Part shown: one piece after another, positions 41,196 through 52,798 of the stretch | How the letters are laid out: every line of letters starts with the position of its first letter | How positions within the stretch are numbered: the first letter of the stretch is position 1 | Origin: Alisma plantago-aquatica | Taxonomy: Eukaryota; Streptophyta; Magnoliopsida; Alismatales; Alismataceae | DNA length: 64,000 nucleotides | Direction: 5' to 3' | Assembly: GCA_963693085.1 (NCBI GenBank) | Contig: OY856414.1 | Location: forward strand, 264,005,001-264,069,000 | Notes under the pieces: model-generated | Databases searched by the model: none | Told to the model about the DNA's origin: nothing | The model's input: the letters and a program-made list of their open reading frames with translations, nothing else | Made by a program: the position numbers and the translations under genes

Positions 41196-44100
41196 TGTTA
41201 CAACCCCAAATTTTGGGTTCATTTGGTGAAGAATGTAATTTCTCATAATTAAAGATATTTGGAAAAAATAATATAATTTTTTGTGAATAAATGGATTTCG
41301 TTTAAAATAGCCTTGTTGTTTGATTTGTGGGCTTTATTGGCTATTGGGCCCAATAACAAGAAAATTCAATTAATTAATGAATAATTGAATATTTGAGAAA
41401 AGAAAGAGGTAGAAACCTCTAGAAGGCAAATCCAAGGAAGGATTTCGTGCCCTTGGGTTCCAAGGAGTCCAAAGTTGCATAAAGAGAGCAATAAGAAAAG
41501 AAAAGATCAATTAAGTATTTCTTTATTAAGAAAGAAATTGAAAATACTGATGAAATGTGGAAAATAAGTAAAAAGAGGTATAATTAAGTGATCCTTGGTG
41601 GAATTTCGTATCCCAAGGATTGCTTATGATAAAAGGAATACCAATGAGGAAAATAAAAGGGAAATAAAGAGAAATCCTCAAAAAGAACTATTTTAATAAG
41701 AAATAAATAAGATAATGAGAAATAATGAAGAATAATGCATTTAGATGCATCTAGAAGGATAAAGAGTATCCAATAAATAGGATTTCGAAATAATAGAGTT
41801 TCTTGGGATCCAAGGAGTCCCAATGAAGAAAGAGGAAAGAGAAAATATCAAAAATAGAAAATAAGAAGATAATGTGAGTATACCATTAATGTATTACATG
41901 GTATTGCTAAAAAGAAAGAATTTGCTATTAAAGGAAAACTTAATTTCGTGCCTAAGGGTTAAAAGTCAAGAAATAAAGAGAGTAGGTGAGAGTAATTTCG
42001 AATTCCTAATACCTAATGGAAATATGTACATGAAGAGAGAGAGAAAGATACTTCAAAAGTAAGGAAACTCTCTTTCCTATGAGGAGAAACCTTGTTTGCT
42101 TTGTGGGCAAGCAATCTAAGGCTTGGATACTCCCCTATAAAAGGGGTAGACCCTTTGGGACGAGTTCCAGAGAGATTCCACATCTCCCACTCTCTTCCTC
42201 ACCTTCTTCTTGTTTCTCACACGTGAAACCCTAACCCCAAAGGGTAGAGAAACCATGGAGCATACAGGCGGCTGTGGTGAGTTAATGGTGAAGGAACGAA
42301 GCTACCCCAACGATCTGGTTGATCGACTTCCATCACCTTTGCTCCCAGTGACGCTCCAAGCACTAGCCGATCTGCAGGGTCTGCCGCTTTGGATGCCACG
42401 GCTGGCCTGACTCCGACCACCTCGGCCGCAGCTGGGTGGCGCCCTAGGCACGACAGGGTGTTGTGGAGCGAGCAAGGAGGTGGGTGGGGTTGTCGGACCC
42501 TTGGAGGAGGGGAGTAAACCCTCCCGCAGACGGACCTGGCCGGCGACAGCAAGAAGCGTCGCAAGCTTGATGGCGAACCGACATTTGACGAATCTGCTCC
42601 TTCGCATGCCAAAGAGTCGAACCTTAAGTCAAGGGTAAACCAGTAATTTGGTTATAAACTCAAACGTGGGCCGAGTTGCATGCATAGGATGACGTGGCGG
42701 CTTCCGGTTGGTCTAAAAAGGTATTTCTTCCAAAAATCATAACTCTTAATTGGTAGCTCCGATGAGAGCATATGATACATGATTTTTGCTGAGAAAAACG
42801 AGAGGAATCCATTAAAAATATAATTGGAGCCTGATTATGTTTGCAATTCGAAAAATAATAGAAGGTATTAACTTTAGTGTAATGATGATTAAAGAAACCC
42901 TACTTTGGTATGATTAATGTGACTTATAGGGTTTAATTGATGATTAAAATTGATATTAGCCTGTTTATGATAAAAAGGAACATTACGAAGAAAAAGGATG
43001 AACTTTGCATATAATTGGTTAATTTGGAGTTTTATATGCATGAATATACCTTAATGGGCCTTGAAACTCTAATGTTGATTAATTTGACTATTAATGGCCT
43101 TAATTGATTAATTTCATGGTTAAAGTTGGAATATGCTATTTTGAGCATTAAAGTCCCGAATTTGTGGATAAATAACCTTAATATAGAAATTAGGGTTTTC
43201 GATTAAATCAGGGTAGAATCAATAATAAATAGAGTTCATATGGGAATTGGACCATCATGAATTATGAGTTGATAATCCAAAAGAAACTAAAGGTGATAAT
43301 TGAGTCTAATGACCTTGAAATAACTTAACAGGATAAAGAAGGTAGTTTTGGTATAAAAGAGAAATAATCGACTTTATTTGGGCTTATGATGTTGAAATTA
43401 GGGTTTATGAACTAAGAGAGTATTTAAAGCGTTATGGAGGCAACAACCCTAATAAAACCCTAATTATGGTTAAAACCCTAAAAAGGGGTAAATAACCTAG
43501 GCAACAACTAGGATGAATGGATTAGGATGATGAATTTAATGATAAAGAAATTGGATGCCTTTTTTAGGAATAATTGTGTGCGCTTGCTTGAATCTTGGTT
43601 GATTGGTTATTTCTATATTCAAATCTGCTTAACAGGTATGTGGTTAATTATGAATAACTGATTTAGTTTCCCGAGAGATTCCCAGATGTTTAATCGCATT
43701 GAATGCAACTAAACTGTTTGGATGTTCATATTGCAATTATAAAGTGACTACGATTATCACCATTTAATATAAATGTGTAAATCCTGCACCTACATGCCAC
43801 CCTGATGGAAGATGCCATAAAGGTCAGGCCCAGGAGGGTAGACCAATGGGCACCATGAGAGGTGACCCTAGACACCAATCTCGGGAATGAGAAGGTGATT
43901 GATGAGGCAAGACTAAGGAGCACCATGAGAGGTGACTCCCAGGCACCAAGCTCGGGATTGAGAAGGTGGCCTTAAGTCAAATCCAGGGTTAGGGTAAAAG
44001 CGGTGGGGATTGTCACATGGAAAATGTAATTTGACTTGTTAATTACCTTGATTGCAATACTTAAATTGTTAGACCTAATTGTGAAATTTTTGGTTGCCTC

Positions 44101-44430
44101 CATATACCAGCAATTGCTGATCGATGTTTTGTTTGTCGGCATTTTAGGTAATATCCTGAAAATCACAAACAGAAAAGTGGCACATCATGAAAATAAGAAA
44201 TAAAGTGCAAGGAGGGTTAGATAGAGTACTTCAAGCTGTGAATAGTTAGATTTCCCAGTTTTATAAAGGTAAGTAAAAGTTTTAACTTTTGTACCCAATT
44301 CCAGTTTAGTTAGTAGAATTTTATAATTATTGTTGATTATATGCTGAACCTTTGATCTTGTAAATTGATTAATGATTCCGACCTTCGGGTCTCCCTTAAT
44401 TGGGGGTTACCGGGAGGCGGGTTCGTTACA
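41196..44430 (+). repeat. 3' LTR of the gypsy element inserted in copy B
   Basis: 3235 bp, collinear with 33658-36897 and differing by scattered substitutions and short indels. It ends GGGTTCGTTACA and is followed by the target duplication GTAAC. Confidence 0.95.
42136..42142 (+). promoter_or_regulatory. TATA box of the 3' LTR
   Basis: CCCTATAAAAGGGG, identical to the 5' LTR copy. It could in principle drive transcription into the right flank. Confidence 0.7.
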
Positions 44431-44435
44431 GTAAC

Positions 44436-44903
44436 ATTAGTTAGTTAGAGGGTCTAGAACAATCCTAAAGGTTTGGTATCCGAATATGATGACCAAAAGA
44501 TGAGTCATTATTATAATGTATTTACTATCACTGATGTACATGAAATAAATTTTGATTGATCCCTAAATGATTAAACTTATCATTCATTGCCATTTGGGGT
44601 AATTGTTTTGTATGGAGTCTATTTGACAAAATCAGTCCAACTAGAATTCATATAATTATTAATGATAATGAGACTACATTGAGGAATAAAGTGTGTTATA
44701 TATAAATTTTTATTTATATGGATATTACTATCACCGAATCCACTTCATCATGAAGATAGAAGCTTTGCAACCCCATATAGTATTCACTAAAAATCATTTT
44801 ACTTTGTTAATTTGCAATGTGGTCCAAAACTTATATTTAATAGTAGAGCAAAAAATTATATTTAAACCCAAATATTCTTTGATTCAAAAATTTTGGGTGT
44901 TAT
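44436..44903 (-). repeat. LTR-like repeat, copy B, right part
   Basis: Resumes the alignment with copy A at ATTAGTTAGTTAGAGGGTCT and continues to about GGTCCAAAACTT (44821 matching 29957). It then diverges, and the outer edge (reading GGTGTTATA at 44903) is uncertain. Confidence 0.6.
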
Positions 44904-45259
44904 AGAGATTGTATCTGTAATATGAAAAAGTTAGAAAATGATATGAGAAAAGCAATGCCATTTATTTGACCACAGGCATTATATATTATATAAATATTGA
45001 AAACCAATTATACGTAAATGTTATAGGATGATAGTCACTATTACAGAGAAAGTGATAGTAAAAGGGAATTGCACTTTACTATAAAACACAAAACATGATT
45101 TAAGACAAGCCAAAGAGGCGAAGCCATGTTGATTGATCATTAACATCAAGACACAATCTATCATTGATCTAGAAGATCTATCCTCTGATCTATTTCCCAA
45201 ATGCACTCACCTCACAAAAACTAGGCACGGGTTAGAGGTCCCAATAAGAGTGAAACATG
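44904..45259. other. Short AT-rich spacer, nothing recognised
   Basis: About 350 bp lie between the old LTR element and the copia element. No gene or repeat was identified. Confidence 0.5.
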
Positions 45260-47387
45260 TGTTGGTATGTATACCTAGAGAGCCAATCATATGATGATTG
45301 TAATGTCATAACTTGTAAATGATTTGATTATCAATAAAGGTAAGCTTCCAATTTATTCTACTTTATTAAATTATGAGATAATGAAGAAACATTAGAAATG
45401 TCTAGAGAATGATATCACTCGATGATGTATGTATTGAAGTACATGACTTCAATGACAAGATCATACAGATGTTAAGGGTATACCATCTCATTATGTCCCT
45501 ACTCGGATGTTGTTGTGGAAGGTTGACAAACAACAATAACACATAAGACTAGAGTGTGTGTTGGTTGATGATAGAATCACATTAGTCATTATATGGCGAT
45601 ATCAAACCAAGAATGAAAATACTTGTTAGAGAACAGTGTATCAGACAAACCCACCATGAGAGTAATACATGGAAACCATTGCTATGTCATAGTTAGCTCT
45701 CATAGTGTTGGTGGTTATTGTGGTTCTTAGACCTGAAGTCACTACACTTATCACATGTTGTTCATTATGCTTTGACATCATCAAACGTAGTCCTGAATAA
45801 GGGTTACCATAAAGGTGATGATTGGGTGACTGTGACACATGGGGACTGATTGTGAGTGATGTAGATGGGATTTGTCCCTCCTATGTGACTATGATATCCT
45901 AGTTCTATTGGATTAATGAGAGTGAGAAATGCATGGTCATGCACATGTCAGTCAATATGTGATATTGAGCTGACATATATCTCATATGGTCTACTATAGA
46001 AAGAAACATATATTGCATGTTGAAGAGGATGATAGATCTATGCCTCAAGTTAAACCTGGATATCATAGATAAAGAACTATACAAACACTGAAACACCATA
46101 CACCGATTGTAGGTTGAATTTATTCTTGAACTTTCCATTTACTTGGATAGCAATGATGTGTTACTATGAACCACTCACTTCTTGTGATGTCATACCTAGT
46201 TATGGATATTCACTGCCAACATAATATGGGACCTATAGGGTCACACACATATGTCTTCACCTTGAAGAGGAGTTTGATCTTAAATGATGATTGAATTGAT
46301 TACTAAAGGGTTTTGGTATTGAATTCAAGCCACAAATAAATTGACCGGACTCCCAACCGATTGACTCATGTGATCAAACAACTGTTTGGAATGTCAAGTT
46401 GATTGTATATTGAATTGGCTAAAGTCTGCATGAATTAGGGCACCAAACCGATCGGCTCATTGGGTGAACCAATCATCTTAGATTGGGTGAGAAGATCAGT
46501 TCACCTAGTAAATGGATCGGCTCGATCATGCCAACCGAAGGTTCTAGTGGATTTTCTAAATTCATGAGAAAAGTTGATCATTTCACTTACTCAATTTGAT
46601 TAGTGCAAGGAATTAATGTTTGGCATTAATTGGTAATGAATTTGCAATTCATATGTGATTAGGAAACAAGTGAAATGACCAGTTTGCTTGGCAAATCAAT
46701 CAGCTTGCGTGTGAACTGATTGGTTTGGTTGCCAACCGACCAGTTGGCACTCATAGGGTGTGAAAATTCATGATCTTCCAATCCCTTACACTCTTGCACA
46801 GACTTGGAACACTGACCCAAACCCCGCCTAGAAATAGAGGGGTACTAGGGGCTTTTTTCACACATCAATTGCCTTAGACAATTGTTTGTCCTATCTGGTT
46901 GTGGTAGCCAATAGAGACCCCGAGCAAGTCCAACTCGATATATGGAGGGATAACAAGGGAGAACAATTATGGGAGAGAAAGTTGGTGACTAGTACACCGA
47001 TGGGAGGGACAACTCCTTTTGGTCCACTGTAGTAGGACGACAAGAGTTCTAGGTAGTATGTGTGCACTTCTCTAGAGGTGAGGTGGCTTTATCCCGTCGC
47101 AAGGTGGACAAAGGCATTCAACAGTCTGTGGCAAGACTAGCATCTGCTACAGACATTGTTTGAGTTTTTTGTCCGTCGAGGAGCCACAGATGAGTCCTAA
47201 TACAACTAGAAGACAGTTGTGCATCTACAAAGATGAGGAGATGTCACTAGACTTGCTCCAGGACAAGGTATATCCTTGAAACCATCCTTTCCATCATATA
47301 ATTGTTTATGTGATCCACTGGTTTATAGGAAATATGGTATTAATTTTTTTATTTCCTCTACCTACTGTGTATCCATATCTCCCTATA
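45260..47387 (+). repeat. 5' LTR of the copia element
   Basis: Starts TGTTGGTATGTATACC and ends near TCCCTATA, about 2.1 kb. It is rich in CCGATCGG- and GGTTCAC-type words (46340-46750). The TATA position carries TAGAAATA (46829-46836), where the 3' LTR has TATAAATA. Confidence 0.85.
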
Positions 47388-47388
47388 G

Positions 47389-47400
47389 TGGTATTATAGC
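47389..47400 (+). other. Degenerate primer-binding site of the copia element
   Basis: TGGTATTATAGC directly follows the 5' LTR. It matches the usual tRNA-Met site except at two positions and marks the LTR edge. Confidence 0.7.
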
Positions 47401-48806
47401 CACACCAATATACTATATTTTGGAATATTCAATATGATCATATTTTTTAGTTTTATTGTTTATTTATTACATGCAATGCAAATAAAATTTTCCCTATCAA
47501 ATACCACACATAATCCTAAACTAATATATATATATATATATATATATGTATATGTATATACACACATTATTTATATATGCAATTTACACATTTTTTCCTA
47601 AAAGCGAGTTTTGATGGTGGATGTGTAGTCTCGTTATGCCTAATAACCCTTAGTAACTATACATGGTTGTGTAGTTGGTTAATCCTATTTTATCTCGGTT
47701 TGCATTCTGAGACTCTACCTTATCTTCATATTGTAAAAGTATTATTCTCTCCTACCTTTTCTCTCCTAAAATATAGCTCAAGGTTTCTCTATAATCATGT
47801 AAAGTAGGATAGTTTACTTTCCTATTATGATAAGAAGAAAGAACGCTTAGAACAGGCCAGACGAATGTCTTGAAGACATGCTGACTGGCTGGAGGACCAA
47901 GGAGGACAAGGCAAACCGATCTACTAGTGGACCTGACCAATCAACTAGAGGAGCCAGAATATGGTGGACCGCAGACCAGATGACCGGTGAGGTAACCAAC
48001 TGACCGGCCAGGAGGACAACCAATCGGTTCAATGGTTGAACCGATCAACCCAGATTGGCAAGCACATATCTTCATCAACAATATGTTTCTACATGTGATT
48101 TAGACCCTAGGTTGAGGTAATTCCTTGTATCTCCAAGGAATTACATTAGAATGACCATAGCCATCACTTTTCATTTATTGCATGCTTTTGTTGTAGGATA
48201 TAACATGCATATGATACGTACTATATATGTGGTGATTGGATAAAGTATATGTATTTATAAATACAAATTCTTTCAAATAAAATATTAAGTCTTTGATACT
48301 TTCCATTAGCAAAATATATGAAAATCTTGATCGACAAGTGTAGGTTACACTCAAGCGTGGTGTGTCGTCTATCTTGTAGAAGTGTGATTGTAGATATGTA
48401 GGCTCTATCCAAGCAAGGTACATATCTATCGTGTTGGGTTTTGGGTCAAGCTTAACTGGTGTACTTAATGGATTAAGCATCAGAGGCATGCAATTGACTA
48501 TGGAAAGGAGTTGTACATATCATCTATCCAAGAATTCCATATGATGAAATTGGCAAAGATTACCTACCTTGATAATTGACTATGAATGCTGGCATATTGG
48601 TTGGGTGATAGTTAAATTATTTTGGATCATGACCCACTAGAATATTGTATGCTATAATATTCTAAATTGATACACGCGGGATATCAATTTGAATAAAATA
48701 GTGGGAGCGATAAATTTTTAAAGACCTAATTAATATCATCTTATTTTTAAAAGAAATCAAATCAAAAGTGTTTTGACGAAATGAAAATTTTCTCTTGTAG
48801 AATCAA
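47401..48806 (+). other. Copia leader between primer-binding site and gag
   Basis: About 1.4 kb of untranslated leader. It contains an (AT)n tract at 47523-47547 and a cluster of GACCGGTGAGG / ACCGATC / CCAATCGG words at 47895-48050. That cluster ends in a perfect hairpin, ATCGGTTCAA and TTGAACCGAT round a 3-base loop (48023-48045). No coding sequence is visible. Confidence 0.6.
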
Positions 48807-49570
48807 ATGAAAAACAAATCCGTAATGTGATCATTCCTTAGGAAGGACAAACTTGATGGGACACATTTCCACGATTGATTTTGGACTTTGAGAAGGATTA
48901 TCAATCAAGAGTGCAAGCTCTATGTCCTTGATAAGCCAGTTCCAGAAATACCTACTCCTAATGCACCTTGGGAAAAAGAGGATGCTTACTAGAAGCATGC
49001 CAATGATGCTTTGGACATAAAATACCTTATGCTATGCTGCATGAACTATGAGTTTATGAGCAGTGCAAGGACATGGGGATTCTTGGAATGGTAACACATC
49101 TTAATAAAGTGAACCATAATCTCACAAAGAAAGAAAGGGATGATGTTATAAAGGCTCTCTTTGAGTGTAAGCTGATAGAAGGAAACTCAGTTGAAGAACA
49201 TGTGCTCAATATGATTGGGCATGTGTATCAGCTTGAAGAACTAGGATTATTTTTTAGCCAATAGTTGTCCAAAAATATGATTCTAATTATTGCATGTTAT
49301 CATGTGAATAATATGTCCAGACCTATGTCAGATTTTCTTAGTATGTTGTTTCATGCCGAAGCAAGAATGAAGAAAGACAAATCCATGATGGTGATCAATA
49401 GAGTTGAGTCCAAGGATGAAATCAAGTTCGTGAAGAGTTATGATGTCAAGCCCAATTCTAGTTCTTCAACACTCAATATGAGGAGAAAGAAAAGTACAAA
49501 GGAAACTTATCCTTTGTACTTGAAGGCATTCAATAGGAAGAAGATGAGTATGGTGATCTCCACATCAGGT
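48807..49570 (+). pseudogene. Copia gag, inactivated
   Basis: The relic starts about 48807 and includes KLDGTHFHD, then KLYVLDKPVP and a polar stretch typical of plant copia gag. From 49073 the clearest part reads MGILGMVTHLNKVNHNLTK. Breaks are a TGA and a TAG before 49000, a frameshift near 49055 and a TAG at 49262. After it the same frame continues (LSKNMILIIACY). The usual CCHC zinc knuckle is not present: the lysine-rich segment at about 49480-49530 runs straight into a YPLYLKAF stretch, which suggests a small internal deletion. Gag would assemble the particle. Confidence 0.85.
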
Positions 49571-49920
49571 ATATATGTTATAGAGATAAACTTATCTACT
49601 TATTCATCATGGGTACTAGATACCGGACGTGGATCTCACATATGCTTGAATATGAAGTATCTAAAAAGTAGGCCTTTGGGAAAAGGAAAGATAGAACTAA
49701 GAGTTGTAAATAGTGCAAGAGTTGTAGCCAATGTAGTTGGAACCTATAGTTTATCTCTGCCTACAAGGCTTGTCATAGAGTTGATGAACTGCTATTCTGT
49801 ACCTTCTATAAATAGAAACATCATTTTTGTATCTTGTATGGACAAGGGTTCATTTGAATTTCATATTAAGAATCGTCAATGTTCTATTTCTAATGATGGG
49901 ATCTTTTTATGGCAATGTCC
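49571..49920 (+). pseudogene. Copia aspartic protease domain
   Basis: This lies in the frame of the preceding gag. It runs from STSGIYVIEINLS through SWVLDTGRGSHICLNM, where LDTG is the retropepsin active-site motif with its aspartate intact. It continues with YSVPSINRNIIFVSCMDKG. The frame is lost near 49920 by an indel before the integrase zinc region. It would process the polyprotein. Confidence 0.85.
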
Positions 49921-50750
49921 CAATGTCTTATGGTCTTTATTTTCTAGATCTACAGACACATCTTTATAACATAAATACCAAAAGAATAAGACTCAACAAC
50001 TCAAACAGGACATACCTTTGGCATTTTCATCTAGGGCACATAAACGAGAATCACATATCTAGACTCCATAAAGATGGATATTTGGACTCTTTTGATTTTG
50101 AATCAATAGAGACATTTGAATCATGTTGGTTGGGCAACATGGCTAATAACCCTTTCACTAGTAACAATTAGAGGGCTAGTGATCTATTAGGACTGAATCC
50201 TCATTTCTAATGGAATCAAAATGACCTTGCCATCCACTACAACAGAGCAGGGGGGCTACCGGGGGGGCTAAACGCAGTCCTGTGAAGCAAAGGTGGAATG
50301 AAAGCATACATACTAATGTATGTGAGACTTTTAGAGAAACTGTTAGAGGTGGGTATCAATATTTCATTACCTTCAATGATGACTTCAGTAGGTACAGTTA
50401 TGTTTACCTGATGAAACTCAAGTCAGAAACTCTTGACAAGTTCAAGGAATTTATTAATGAAGTACAAAACCAACTTGGTAAAAGTATTAAGGAACTTCCT
50501 TCTAATCAAGGTGGAGAATACTTAAGCTAAGAGTTTGAGGACCTTTATAGACACCTTGGCATTGTATTCCAGTGGACTCCACCTGGAACACCTCATCATA
50601 ATGGTACATCAGAAAGAAGGAATCACACATTGCTAGATATGGTGCAATCAATGATGATTTTAGTTGAGCTTCCGACTACCTTCTGTAGTTATGCTCAAGA
50701 AAGCACAACATTTACACTAAACTAAGTACCATCTAAATTTGTTCAAAAAA
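49921..50750 (+). pseudogene. Copia integrase, both core aspartates changed
   Basis: The zinc-binding region is at about 50015-50145 (LWHFHLGHINENHIS ... ESCWLGNM). The core follows in another frame after a G-rich patch near 50250. In the core, HTNVCETF replaces the expected aspartate with Asn (codon 50315-50317). In LPSNQGGEYLS the second aspartate is also Asn (codon 50504-50506). The glutamate region is present (HHNGTSERRNHTLLDM, about 50595). A TAA follows EYLS at 50528. With both metal-binding aspartates gone the enzyme would be dead even without the frame breaks. Confidence 0.88.
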
Positions 50751-51099
50751 CACCCTATGGGATATGGACTGGGAAGCATCCCAATATGTCTTTTATGAGG
50801 ATTTGGTGATGTGGAGCTTATGTAAGGAAAATGTTTCCTAAAATGCTTGTTCCTAAATCCGATAAATGTTAGTTTGTTTGATATCTTAAGGAGATAAGAG
50901 GATATTACATTTATTCCCTATCTGATAGAAAAATGTTTGTTGACAGAGATGTTGTATTTCTTGAAAAGGAATTTATTTCCAAGAAATCAGTGGGAAGAAA
51001 GTGGAAATCAAAGAGGTTTGAGACCCACAAGAAAACATTAAACTAATAGATGTACAAGAGGAAGAAATAGAATCACAAAGTGTTGTGGAATCTCAAATT

Positions 51100-52160
51100 C
51101 CTCAAGTAACACAGGTACCTCATGGATCTAGTAGGACTCACCTTGAACCTAAGAGATTTGGATATCTTATGAATCCAGAAGGTACTTAATTGGACATAGA
51201 TGATGGGCAAATAACCTATCTAGATGCTATTGAGGGACCATCATCTGAGAAATGGCTTGAGGCCATGAGATCTAAGATGGAGTCCACATATACCAACAAG
51301 GCATGGACCTTGGTGGATCCACCTAAATGGGTAAAACCCATAGGGTGCAAGTGGGTCTTCAAGAAGAAGACTGAGATGGATGGTAAAATACAAATCTACA
51401 AGGGAAGATTGGTTGCAAAGCGTTTCAGACAAGTTCAAGGTGTTGACTATGACAAAACCTTCTCTCAAGTGGCTACAGTTAAGTCCATCAGGGTCATGGT
51501 TTCTATTGTAACTTATCATGACTATGATATTTGGCAAATGGATGTTAAAATCACATTCCTTAATAGAAACATTCTCGAGGATGTGTATATGACACAACCT
51601 GAGGGTTTTATAAATCCAAAGGATACAAATAAAGTATGTAAGCTACAAAGGTCAATCTATGGATTGAAGCAAGCATCTTGGACCAATAATATTTGTTTTT
51701 ATGAGATAATCAAAGAGTTTGGCTTTATTCAAAATGAAGATGAACCTTGTGTGTATAAAAGGTAAGTGGGAACATAGTGACATTCCTCATATCGTATGTG
51801 GTTGACATACAATTGATGGGGATTGACATCCATACTTTATAAAGGTAAATACATGGTTGGGAAATATGTTCTCTATAAAAGATTTGGGAGAAGCATCCTA
51901 TTTCTTGGGAATTAAGATCTATAGAGATAGATCTAGAAGGCTTCTTGGACTAAATCAGAGCACATATATTGAAAAACTACTAAAGTGGTTCAGCATGGAG
52001 AACTTGAAGAGAGGAAACCTGCTCATGCTTCATGGAGTTACCATCTCTAAAGTTCAATGTCTCAGTTCTTTTGAAGAAAGGGAACACATGAGTTTGATTC
52101 CATATGCATCAGTAATTGGATCAATCATGTATGCAATGTTGTGTACCTATCCCAATGTAT
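51100..52160 (+). pseudogene. Copia reverse transcriptase
   Basis: Starts after a linker with PKRFGYLMN (about 51150). It runs through EKWLEAMRSKMES, GCKWVFKKKTEMDGKI, YKGRLVAKRFRQVQGVDYDKTF, WQMDVKITFLN and SIYGLKQAS. A stop and frameshift lie just after 51765. The polymerase motif reads YVVD (51795-51806) instead of having two adjacent aspartates, an A-to-T change. The thumb side resumes in another frame with FSIKDLGEASYFLGIKIYRD (51863) and SVIGSIMYAMLCTYPNVSYA (about 52110). It would copy element RNA into DNA, but it lacks a catalytic residue and a single frame. Confidence 0.92.
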
Positions 52161-52798
52161 CGTATGCCTTGACCATGTCAAGAACATATCAGTTAGATCC
52201 AGGTTATGCTCACTAGAGATCTATAAAGAACATCCTTAAGTACCTAAGAAGAACTAAGGATCAATTCCTCATCTATGGCAGAGAGGAAGAGTTGGTGGTA
52301 AAGGGTTACACCGATGCAAGCTTCCAAACTGACAAAGATGATTATAGATCAGAATTAGGATTGGTGTTTTGCCTAAAAAATAGAGATGTGAGATGGAAGA
52401 GTTCCAAGAAAGAGACAGTTGTTGATTCTACAATAGAGTCCAAGTATATTTCTTCATTAAATGCAACAAAGTAGGCTATATGGATCAATAAGTTAATATT
52501 TGAACTTGGGGTTGTTCCAAGAATCAATGATACAATTGAGCTATATTGTGACAACAATGGGGCTATTACACAAGCTAAGGAGCCCATATCACATCAGTAT
52601 TCAAAGAATATACAAAGTCAGTTCCATCTCATACGAGAGATTGTACAGAGAGGAGATGTAAAGATTTACAGAGTACCAACTGAAAACAATGTTGTTGATT
52701 CCTTTACAAAAGCATTTTTGCACCAGAAGCATGATGGACATGTTAGATCACTTGGAATACAATTCATGGGTGATTGGCTCTCTGTACAAGTAAGAGTC
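52161..52798 (+). pseudogene. Copia RNase H domain
   Basis: The frame of the RT tail continues past TAG codons at 52214 and 52472. Motifs are GYTDASFQTDKDD (52304), ESKYISSLNATK (about 52438) and LYCDNNGAI (about 52540), then HLIREIVQRGDVKI and FTKAFLHQK. These give the acidic residues of copia RNase H in order. It ends next to the 3' LTR. The domain would remove RNA during cDNA synthesis. Confidence 0.9.

Larger units (their letters stand above)
33653..44435 (+). mobile_element. Ty3/gypsy LTR element with decayed interior, inserted in copy B
   Basis: Nearly identical LTRs (33658-36897 and 41196-44430) flank a 4.3-kb interior. GTAAC occurs immediately outside both (33653-33657 and 44431-44435), proving one insertion. 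The primer-binding site and polypurine tract are in place. The interior has no open pol; only integrase and chromodomain-like remnants near its 3' end are recognisable (40050-41115). These place it in Ty3/gypsy, probably as a chromovirus. Protease, RT and RNase H could not be found, so the copy either is very degenerate or descends from a partly non-autonomous family. The contrast between similar LTRs and a ruined interior favours the second option. Confidence 0.92.
28222..44903 (-). mobile_element. Old minus-strand LTR retrotransposon without coding capacity, split by a later insertion
   Basis: Two related direct repeats, 28222-30015 and 32280-33657 plus 44436-44903, both begin TGAAAA(T/A)CC(C/T)TTTCC on the plus strand. 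They behave as LTRs of about 1.8 kb. Read on the minus strand, a purine-rich tract (30016-30037) lies directly before the start of one LTR, as a polypurine tract should. Both copies have a TATATAA box in that orientation (29084-29090, 33157-33163). The 2.26-kb interior has no gag or pol, so this resembles a large non-autonomous derivative. No primer-binding site or target duplication could be confirmed, and the far right edge is blurred. The repeats are clearly more diverged than the LTRs of the insertion inside them. Net length without the insertion is about 5.9 kb. Confidence 0.6.

Noticed and set aside
42217..42612. Minus-strand open frame of 131 codons
   Set aside because: It lies within an LTR, opposite to its transcription, and is not preserved at full length in the sister LTR; GC-rich sequence lacks stops by chance.
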